Below, in pieces: positions 6,680-12,075 of a DNA stretch of 12,075 nucleotides. The stretch lies in contig CANHQC010000026.1 of the NCBI GenBank assembly GCA_947462695.1, positions 1 through 12,075 of the forward strand, in the 5' to 3' direction. Made by a program: the position numbers and the translations under genes. The stretch comes from Flavobacteriales bacterium. Its GTDB lineage: Bacteria > Bacteroidota > Bacteroidia > Flavobacteriales_D > Crocinitomicaceae. The notes below the pieces were generated by a model, which was not told where the DNA came from, ran no database searches, and saw only the letters and a program-made list of their open reading frames with translations. Position 1 is the stretch's first letter; every line of letters begins with the position of its first letter.

Positions 6680-7815
6680 TGAAAGTGAAACCAATAAAGT
6701 TGTTTTGCATTGCAGGAGAAGCTTCAGGTGATCTTCATGGAGGAAATTTGATTCGTGAGATCAAACAACTGGATGAATCAGTCGAAATACAATGCTGGGG
6801 CGGAGATAAAATGACCGCAGCCGGAGGTAAGTTGTTAAAGCATATTCGAGAATTATCGTTCATGGGTTTTGTTGAGGTACTTCTTAATCTCAATACAATT
6901 CTTCAAAATTTTAAAACGTGTAAAGCTCAAATTGCTGAATTTAAGCCGGACGCCCTTGTCTTAATTGATTTTCCTGGGTTTAATTTACGGATGGCAGAAT
7001 GGGCTAAAAAACAAGGTATTCCGGTATATTATTACATTTCTCCACAAATTTGGGCTTGGAAACAATCTCGTATTCATAAAATAAAAAAGTATGTGGATAA
7101 AATGTACGTGATTCTTCCTTTTGAAGAAGCATTTTATGACAAGTTTAATTATCCTGTAGAGTATGTTGGGAGTCCTTTGCTAGATGCTATAGAACAACAC
7201 ATTGAACAATCGGTAAATAGGGCAACATTGCGTGAGCGTTACCAATTAGATAATCGTCCAATTTTAGCATTAGTTCCAGGAAGTCGAAAACAAGAAATAA
7301 AACGCAAACTTCCGCTTATGTTAAAAGCAGCGGAAGCCTTTCCAGGTCACCAAGTAATTGTTACTGGAGCGCCAGCAATTGATCCTTCGTACTATCATCA
7401 ATTTGTTCATGCGAAACAGCAAGTGATTTTTAACGAAACGTACGATATCATTCAGTCTGCTGAAATTGCCGCAGTAACTTCTGGTACAGCAACCCTTGAG
7501 ACAGCATTGATCGGCACGCCACAAGTTGTGTGTTACAAAGGGTCGTTTCTATCTTATTTTATTGCCCGAATGTTAATCAAGGTAAGGTTCATTTCATTGG
7601 TCAACTTAATTATGGATCGCGAAATAATTAAGGAACTCATTCAACAAGAATGCACTGCTGCACACCTTCAAAAAGAATTGAGTATTCTGCTTACCGACAA
7701 ATTAAGGTACAATCAGCTTGTTAAGGAATACGGTGAACTTAAAGCTATTCTTGGAAAGGGTGGTGCAAGTAAAAAAGTTGCACAATCCTTGTTGAAAACT
7801 ATTCGAGACGTCTAG
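6679..7815 (+). CDS. lpxB: Lipid-A-disaccharide synthase LpxB
   Basis: A 378-residue GT19 glycosyltransferase that joins UDP-2,3-diacylglucosamine and lipid X to form the tetraacyl disaccharide 1-phosphate of lipid A, acting at the cytoplasmic face of the inner membrane. Its length matches the family (382 in E. coli). Diagnostic segments are IAGEASGDLHGGNL (11-24), WGGDKM (40-45), LSFMGFVEVL (59-68), the catalytic-Asp region LIDFPGFNLRMAEWAK (95-110, D97), YYISPQIWAWKQSR (118-131), YVGSPLLDA (162-170), VPGSRKQEI (199-207) and the nucleotide-sugar-binding TSGTATLETALIGTPQVV (267-284). Presence of LpxB shows an LPS-making diderm. Its ATG overlaps the stop of the small membrane protein gene by one base. 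Confidence 0.97.
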   Translation: MKVKPIKLFCIAGEASGDLHGGNLIREIKQLDESVEIQCWGGDKMTAAGGKLLKHIRELSFMGFVEVLLNLNTILQNFKTCKAQIAEFKPDALVLIDFPGFNLRMAEWAKKQGIPVYYYISPQIWAWKQSRIHKIKKYVDKMYVILPFEEAFYDKFNYPVEYVGSPLLDAIEQHIEQSVNRATLRERYQLDNRPILALVPGSRKQEIKRKLPLMLKAAEAFPGHQVIVTGAPAIDPSYYHQFVHAKQQVIFNETYDIIQSAEIAAVTSGTATLETALIGTPQVVCYKGSFLSYFIARMLIKVRFISLVNLIMDREIIKELIQQECTAAHLQKELSILLTDKLRYNQLVKEYGELKAILGKGGASKKVAQSLLKTIRDV

Positions 7816-7836
7816 TTAACGCGCTTTATTGCCACT

Positions 7837-7844
7837 TATTTTTG
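7837..7844 (+). promoter_or_regulatory. Candidate -7 box for the SpoIID-domain gene
   Basis: TATTTTTG matches TAnnTTTG and ends four bases before the GTG start. A transcript started from it would begin at or near the start codon, giving an almost leaderless mRNA. No TTG -33 element was found, and read-through from lpxB 33 bases upstream is an equally good explanation for expression. Confidence 0.2.
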
Positions 7845-7848
7845 TCCT

Positions 7849-9018
7849 GTGAAATACTTCTGTTTAGGCCTGTTTTTCATGTTTTCCATCTATTTGTGGG
7901 GGCAACAAATCCGTGTTGGAATATACAGGGATAATACATTGAAACGAATCACAATTTCCTATAATCAAGGTAATTATTCCATTTTTGCAGATACAAGTTA
8001 TTTCGGAGAATTAAACCAATATGAATTTATTGATCTGTTGTTTTTAAACAATAAAGTCCAACTGAAAAAAGGAACTACCGAGTTAGGCGTTTTTGATAAG
8101 GTAATTTTGACTCGGGAAAAAAATGGGGCATCATTGACTTACAAACCAGTTCAACCCTCTGTTAAACCAAGAAAATATGAAGATGATATTGAGATCAAAG
8201 CAGGAACATCTGGATTAACCTTAGTAAATATAGTCGAACTCGATAACTACTTAAAAGGGGTGGTTGAGTCAGAGGGTGGAGGTGGAAAGCACCTTGAGTA
8301 TTATAAGGTACAAGCACTGATGAGTAGAACCTATGCACTTAAATACCTTGGAAAACACAAAAAAGAAGGTTTTGACTTGTGTGATCGTGTGCATTGTCAA
8401 GCTTACCATTCAATGCTTCGATTTACACCGCTTATTGACTCTGCCGTTCAACAGACTTCTGGTGTCGTAATGAAAAATAATGGTGGGGAGTTGGTTGACG
8501 CTTATTTTCATGCGAATTGTGGGGGTCAAACGTCAGAGCCTCAGTACATTTGGAATAGTAAGATTCCCTATTTAAATTCATTTAAAGACACCTTTTGCAT
8601 CTATACGAAACAAGCTACTTGGGAAAAACGAGTCAGTAAAGATAGATGGCTTAAATTTCTCGTTGAGAAATACAACTACCCGATTAAAGATTCACTTTTT
8701 TCATCATTGGTATTTACCTTTTCACAGCCTCAGCGAATGGCATTTTACGTTGATCCTGTTCTTGGAATTCCTTTAAGGGATCTGCGAGAGGAGTTTAATT
8801 TAAAGTCCACCTTTTTCAATTGTTATCCGGAAGGAGATGACGTTGTCATCAAAGGAAGAGGCTTTGGTCATGGAGTTGGTTTATGTCAAGAAGGTGCGAT
8901 GAAAATGGCGCGATTCGGTTTTGATTATTCGCAGATTGCACGGTTTTATTTTCCAGGAATAGAATTAGACAATACCAATGAGCTGCTTTTATTCAATCAA
9001 CGTCGAATAATGGAGTAG
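7849..9018 (+). CDS. Secreted SpoIID/LytB-domain protein, putative peptidoglycan glycan-strand-cleaving enzyme
   Basis: A 389-residue protein starting at GTG (7849-7851). The GTG is needed to give a proper signal peptide (KYFCLGLFFMFSIYLWGQ, probable cleavage near residue 18). SpoIID proteins are lytic transglycosylases that cut peptide-stripped glycan, in Bacillus during engulfment. Relatives occur widely in non-sporulating bacteria. The SpoIID core is clear: LDNYLKGVVESE (131-142), where E142 aligns with the catalytic Glu of the usual VASEMP motif, QALMSRTYAL (155-164), CDRVHCQAY (178-186), DAYFHANCGGQT (217-228) and GRGFGHGVGLCQEGAMKMA (336-354). Four conserved Cys (C178, C183, C224, C346) could form disulfides after export. 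It follows lpxB by 33 bases and converges on the DivIC-like gene. The natural substrate is inferred, not shown. Confidence 0.9.
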   Translation: MKYFCLGLFFMFSIYLWGQQIRVGIYRDNTLKRITISYNQGNYSIFADTSYFGELNQYEFIDLLFLNNKVQLKKGTTELGVFDKVILTREKNGASLTYKPVQPSVKPRKYEDDIEIKAGTSGLTLVNIVELDNYLKGVVESEGGGGKHLEYYKVQALMSRTYALKYLGKHKKEGFDLCDRVHCQAYHSMLRFTPLIDSAVQQTSGVVMKNNGGELVDAYFHANCGGQTSEPQYIWNSKIPYLNSFKDTFCIYTKQATWEKRVSKDRWLKFLVEKYNYPIKDSLFSSLVFTFSQPQRMAFYVDPVLGIPLRDLREEFNLKSTFFNCYPEGDDVVIKGRGFGHGVGLCQEGAMKMARFGFDYSQIARFYFPGIELDNTNELLLFNQRRIME

Positions 9019-9019
9019 T

Positions 9020-9304
9020 TTACTCATTCGAAATGATAAAGATATCTTCGTTTTCTTTTTTGAATAACTTGTTTTCTCTTGCGTAACTCTCCAATTCACT
9101 TGTGTATTTCAATTGATTCAATTGGCTTCTTACTTGTGATAATTTATTGGAGACATCAGCCTTAGCTTCTAGCAAACGGTAATATTTTCTTTTTTGATTG
9201 ATAATAGTGAAGATATCTACGTCGTCAAGGAAAAGCATATAAATCAAAAATAAAAAGCTTGTAAGTATAAACTTATTCTTGAAGTACGTCACCAATTTTT
9301 CCAT
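9020..9304 (-). CDS. Septum formation initiator family protein (DivIC/FtsB-like)
   Basis: A 94-residue single-pass membrane protein of the FtsB/DivIC family, which with FtsL and FtsQ/DivIB forms the division subcomplex that activates septal peptidoglycan synthesis. The pattern fits throughout: a short cytoplasmic N-terminus, one membrane helix at about 11-26 (KFILTSFLFLIYMLFL), a periplasmic coiled coil at about 38-67 (RKYYRLLEAKADVSNKLSQV...) and a C-terminal motif LESYARENKLFKKENEDIF (71-89), equivalent to the ARE-x-lmk-x-gE-d segment of the family. In many Bacteroidota this gene lies next to methylmalonyl-CoA mutase genes, and the mutase is nearby here, which strengthens the call. Its stop is one base from the SpoIID-gene stop on the other strand. 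Sequence identity is too low to choose between FtsB and DivIC naming. Confidence 0.85.
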   Translation of the reverse strand: MEKLVTYFKNKFILTSFLFLIYMLFLDDVDIFTIINQKRKYYRLLEAKADVSNKLSQVRSQLNQLKYTSELESYARENKLFKKENEDIFIISNE

Positions 9305-9351
9305 ACTGCAATGCTAAATAGAAATTACTAGATAATTTTAATTCTCGTAAA

Positions 9352-9368
9352 TTCTTGTTAAACAAGAA
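9352..9368. repeat. Perfect 17-base palindrome upstream of the DivIC-like gene
   Basis: TTCTTGTT and AACAAGAA flank a single central A (9360), giving an exact inverted repeat. It lies 47 bases before the DivIC-like start, between that start and the terminator at 9391-9416. It has no following U-run in either direction, so it looks more like a protein-binding site or a 5'-leader hairpin than a terminator. Its function is unknown. Confidence 0.45.
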
Positions 9369-9390
9369 CTGTTGAAAATCTTAAGGCATT

Positions 9391-9416
9391 AAAAAAGCTG
9401 CTCAATGGCAGCTTTT
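9391..9416 (-). terminator. Rho-independent terminator of the exported repeat-protein gene
   Basis: A perfect 9-bp stem pairs AAAAGCTGC (9393-9401) with GCAGCTTTT (9408-9416) around a six-base loop. It begins only four bases after the stop codon on the minus strand. The minus-strand RNA ends in a run of six U, partly shared with the stem. This is the clearest terminator in the window and should isolate the DivIC-like gene from upstream transcription. The symmetrical A and T runs would also allow it to work on the plus strand. Confidence 0.85.
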
Positions 9417-9419
9417 CAA

Positions 9420-10163
9420 TTACTTGACAATTTCGTCATGTCTTGTTTTATATTCTTGATCCTCCTCATAAAACTTATAATAGGCAGAAATCAATGCCTT
9501 TGCTTTATCAAGTTTCTTTGCTTTCACATAACATTCTGAGGTATACATTATTCCAAGCTTAAAAATTAGCTTGTCTGCATCACTCCAATCATCCATAGAG
9601 GTAATGGGTTTTTTAGCGATCACTTCATTTGCTTTTAACCAAATTGGATTTGCGCCACCTTTATCGCCTTTCATAAATTTTAATGCACCGTCAAGGTACT
9701 TCGCTCCAGCATCTGCATTGCGCGTTACTTTTGAATAATTCATCAACGATACGCCTGCTTTTGCATAGTCTTTTATCGAAATGTCATCTACAATTCTTCT
9801 AGCTAAGGAAATTTGAAACGTATCAATGAATTCTCTATGGTCAGCAAGTTGAGTTCCATCTTTATCTTTGCTAATTGCTTTTCCTAAAAAAGAGGTTGCA
9901 TCCTTGTACGCATTTTTAAAGTTCGCATTATCTGTTCCGGATAAGGAAATTTCATAAAGTCCTCTGGACATCCATAAATACGGAACAGGGTTTTTTGCCA
10001 AATCTTCTTTGTTCGTATATTTTTCTGCTTGTTTTACAAGTTTTTCGTAATTGCGATCAGCAAAAAGGATTTTCAGGTCATTAAAGTCAGGTGGCTGAGC
10101 TGCAGCAAGGAAAGGAACTAATGCTCCAATGAGCATAACAATATTCAAAATACTATTTTTCAT
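9420..10163 (-). CDS. Exported helical-repeat (TPR-like) protein of unknown function
   Basis: A 247-residue protein that I do not recognise as a named family. It begins with a clear signal peptide (MKNSILNIVMLIGALVPFLA, probable cleavage after AAA at residue 22) and has no lipobox Cys, so it should be periplasmic or secreted. The mature part is helical with TPR-like stretches: FNDLKILFADRNYEKLVKQA (27-46), YLWMSRGLYEIS (62-73) and LIFKLGIMYTSECYVKAKK (199-217), the last followed by LDKAKALISAYYKFYEEDQ (218-236). Such repeats usually bind proteins, but the partner is unknown. The start used is ATG 10161-10163, which has A at -3 and -6. An ATG at 10182-10184 would add seven residues (MKAKTRI) and is possible, and a TTG at 10188-10190 is unlikely. 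It sits between the mutase gene and divIC/ftsB, with its own terminator. Confidence 0.75.
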   Translation of the reverse strand: MKNSILNIVMLIGALVPFLAAAQPPDFNDLKILFADRNYEKLVKQAEKYTNKEDLAKNPVPYLWMSRGLYEISLSGTDNANFKNAYKDATSFLGKAISKDKDGTQLADHREFIDTFQISLARRIVDDISIKDYAKAGVSLMNYSKVTRNADAGAKYLDGALKFMKGDKGGANPIWLKANEVIAKKPITSMDDWSDADKLIFKLGIMYTSECYVKAKKLDKAKALISAYYKFYEEDQEYKTRHDEIVK

Positions 10164-10209
10164 AATTCTAGTTTTTGCCTTCATTTTCAATAATTATGCC
10201 GAATGTACT

Positions 10210-10227
10210 AAACAATTTGAATTGTTT
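10210..10227. repeat. Perfect 8-2-8 palindrome between the mutase and the repeat-protein gene
   Basis: AAACAATT and AATTGTTT flank a central TG in the gap of about 84 bases between the mutase stop (10248) and the start at 10163. No U-run follows it on the minus strand, so it is a weak terminator candidate. It is placed where a repressor of the downstream gene could bind. Such AT-only arms are somewhat likely by chance in this genome. Confidence 0.4.
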
Positions 10228-10247
10228 GAATGAACTTCTTACATTAT

Positions 10248-12075
10248 TTATTCTCTCGTACTCTCAATTAATAAGTTAAGAATCTCTTGTGCTGCCTTGG
10301 CTATTTTTGTTCCAGGCCCGTAAATTCCGAAGACACCAGCTTTGTAAAGAAAATCATAATCTTGTGGAGGAATTACACCTCCTGCAACGACCATAATATC
10401 TTCTCTTCCTTGTTTTTTCAATGCATTAATGACCTCAGGAACAAGCGTTTTATGTCCAGCAGCTAATGAGGACACACCAAGTATATGCACATCATTTTCA
10501 ATGGCTTGTTTAGCCGCTTCCTCTGGTGTTTGAAACAGTGGACCAATATCTACATCAAATCCGATGTCTGCGAAAGACGTAGCGATTACTTTTGCTCCAC
10601 GATCGTGACCATCTTGTCCCATTTTAGCCACCATGATTCTCGGTCTTCGGCCTTCTAGTTTCGTAAATTCTTCTGTTAAAAGGCGTGCTTTTTTAAAGTC
10701 TTCATCTCCCATTGCTTCATGTGAATAGATTCCTGAAATTGATCGTATCGTTGCCTGATACCTTCCAAATACGTTTTCCATAGCGAGCGAAATTTCACCA
10801 AGAGATGCCCTTTCTCGTGCACACCTGATGGCTATTTCGAGCAGGTTGCCTGACCCTGTTCGTGCGGATAATTCCAATTCAGCAAGTAATTCTTGAACTT
10901 TTGAGGTATTTCTTTCTTGCTTTAATTGATTAAGTCGCGCGATTTGCGCATCTCGTACTTTAGTATTGTCAACTTCTAATAGTTCAAGTTCACTTAAGTC
11001 ATTTTCAATTTGGTACCGATTCACACCAACAATAATGTCTTTACCTGAATCAATCCGCGCCTGTTTTCGTGCAGCGGCTTCTTCTATGCGTAGTTTCGGC
11101 AACCCAGTTTCAATTGCTTTTGCCATTCCACCAAGTTCTTCCACTTCTTCAATGAGCTTCCAGGCTTCATTAACGAGTTGTTCGGTTAGTTTCTCGATGT
11201 AGAAACTGCCCCCGTATGGATCAATGAATTGGGTGATTCCTGTTTCTTGTTGCAGAAACAATTGCGTGTTTCTTGCTATTCGTGCTGAGAAGTCGGTTGG
11301 AAGGGCAATTGCCTCATCTAGTGCGTTCGTATGCAACGATTGGGTTCCGCCTAATGCCGCTGCCATTGCTTCAATGCATGTTCTTGCGATATTATTGAAA
11401 GGATCTTGTTCGGTTAAACTCCATCCTGACGTCTGGCAATGTGTACGTAGGGCAAGCGACTTATTGTTTTTAGGATCAAACTGCGAAACCAATTTGGACC
11501 AAATGAGTCTTCCAGCACGAAGTTTTGCAATTTCCATGTGGTGATTCATTCCAATAGCCCAAAAGAAACTCAACCGAGGAGCGAATTCATCAATTTGCAT
11601 TCCTGCATTTATTCCAGCTCTTAGGTATTCTAATCCATCGGCAAGCGTATAGGCTAATTCAATGGCAGCAGTCGCTCCCGCTTCATGCATGTGATAGCCC
11701 GAAATTGATATCGAATTAAATTTCGGCATGTTTGCCGATGTGTAAGCGAAAATATCTGATATAATTCGCATGGATGGGGCAGGTGGATAAATGTAGGTGT
11801 TACGAACCATAAACTCCTTCAAGATATCATTCTGAATTGTACCCGATAAGTCTGACTGTTTAACGCCTTGCTCTTCTGCTGCAACAATATAAAAGGCAAG
11901 AACTGGAATTACCGCTCCATTCATAGTCATTGACACGGACATTTCATCAAGTGGAATCTGATCAAAAAGGATTTTCATATCCAGAATTGAATCAATTGCA
12001 ACTCCTGCTTTCCCCACATCACCTTTAACGCGCTCGTGATCAGAATCGTAACCCCTGTGTGTGGCAAGATCAAAA
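10248..12075 (-). CDS. Methylmalonyl-CoA mutase large (alpha) subunit, N-terminus beyond window edge
   Basis: An adenosylcobalamin enzyme that interconverts (R)-methylmalonyl-CoA and succinyl-CoA, used by Bacteroidota for propionate production or use. The frame is open from the right edge. The first 608 visible residues start [19 protein letters not shown], and family members are about 710-730 residues, so roughly 100-120 are missing. A GTG at 12015-12017 lies inside the conserved [12 protein letters not shown] segment and is not the start. The TIM-barrel domain shows [42 protein letters not shown] (with the active-site His), [12 protein letters not shown] and [15 protein letters not shown]. 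The C-terminal B12 domain holds DGHDRGAK (10590-10613, His being the lower cobalt ligand), SSLAAGH and VVAGGVIPP, so it is the catalytic, B12-binding chain. The small subunit is expected beyond the edge. No cobalamin riboswitch is in view. Confidence 0.96.
   Translation of the reverse strand, partial: FDLATHRGYDSDHERVKGDVGKAGVAIDSILDMKILFDQIPLDEMSVSMTMNGAVIPVLAFYIVAAEEQGVKQSDLSGTIQNDILKEFMVRNTYIYPPAPSMRIISDIFAYTSANMPKFNSISISGYHMHEAGATAAIELAYTLADGLEYLRAGINAGMQIDEFAPRLSFFWAIGMNHHMEIAKLRAGRLIWSKLVSQFDPKNNKSLALRTHCQTSGWSLTEQDPFNNIARTCIEAMAAALGGTQSLHTNALDEAIALPTDFSARIARNTQLFLQQETGITQFIDPYGGSFYIEKLTEQLVNEAWKLIEEVEELGGMAKAIETGLPKLRIEEAAARKQARIDSGKDIIVGVNRYQIENDLSELELLEVDNTKVRDAQIARLNQLKQERNTSKVQELLAELELSARTGSGNLLEIAIRCARERASLGEISLAMENVFGRYQATIRSISGIYSHEAMGDEDFKKARLLTEEFTKLEGRRPRIMVAKMGQDGHDRGAKVIATSFADIGFDVDIGPLFQTPEEAAKQAIENDVHILGVSSLAAGHKTLVPEVINALKKQGREDIMVVAGGVIPPQDYDFLYKAGVFGIYGPGTKIAKAAQEILNLLIESTRE

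Noticed and set aside
7849..9018. SpoIID domain as evidence of sporulation
   Set aside because: LpxB shows an LPS-making diderm, there are no other sporulation genes, and SpoIID-domain proteins are common outside spore formers.
10966..11544. Plus-strand open frames opposite the mutase gene (10966-11202, 11224-11544)
   Set aside because: Serine- and cysteine-rich translations antisense to a conserved enzyme; no start context or family features.
10248..12075. Cobalamin riboswitch controlling the mutase
   Set aside because: The 5' end of the gene lies outside the window, and no B12-box-like sequence was seen in the intergenic DNA present.
1..12075. Mobile elements, CRISPR arrays, tRNA/rRNA genes or a defence system
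   Set aside because: No transposase, integrase, terminal repeats, regularly spaced repeats, tRNA-like folds or known defence domains were found; the window is packed with core genes.

Overview
This window looks like ordinary chromosomal DNA from a member of the Bacteroidota, most likely Flavobacteriales and possibly near Crocinitomicaceae (the family guess is inference). The evidence is AT-rich coding sequence, no convincing Shine-Dalgarno sequences before the starts, several boxes of the Bacteroidota -7 promoter type TAnnTTTG, and the gene set itself. That set includes lipid A synthesis (LpxB), a DivIC/FtsB-like gene close to a B12-dependent methylmalonyl-CoA mutase, and a SpoIID-domain protein in a diderm. 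I see no mobile element, tRNA, rRNA, CRISPR array or defence system. Genes fill almost the whole window. The longest gap is about 115 bases, so no gene-free stretch exceeds 300 bases.

Layout from left to right. Positions 1-321 (minus) hold the N-terminal two thirds of a Fur-family repressor that runs off the left edge. Positions 409-993 (minus) are gmhA, sedoheptulose-7-phosphate isomerase. Divergent from it, 1083-1871 (plus) is a DHRS7-like short-chain dehydrogenase, which converges on a minus-strand block. Read in its own direction from about 5485 down to 1902, that block is DinB-like protein, NlpC/P60 peptidase, sugar-nucleotide epimerase and glyA. Two of its three junctions overlap (ATGA and TAATG types) and the third gap is 34 bases, so it is probably one transcript.

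Divergent from that block, 5595-7815 (plus) is surE, a small three-helix membrane protein and lpxB. Both junctions are start/stop overlaps. After 33 bases comes a secreted SpoIID-domain protein (7849-9018). It converges, with one base between stop codons, on a minus-strand divIC/ftsB-like gene (9020-9304). A clear hairpin terminator (9391-9416) separates that gene from an exported helical-repeat protein (9420-10163), and upstream of it lies the methylmalonyl-CoA mutase large subunit (10248-12075), which is cut by the right edge.

The common theme is the cell envelope: heptose precursor (GmhA), nucleotide-sugar chemistry (epimerase), lipid A (LpxB), peptidoglycan turnover (NlpC/P60, SpoIID) and division (DivIC). 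Housekeeping C1 metabolism (GlyA) and propionyl-CoA/succinyl-CoA interconversion (mutase) sit among these. I found no convincing new multigene system. The items most worth a second look are the Fur-family protein with a Thr in place of a zinc-ligand Cys and a palindrome over its promoter box, the translationally coupled membrane protein between surE and lpxB, the NlpC/P60 peptidase without a signal peptide, and repeated -7-like boxes lying very close to start codons.
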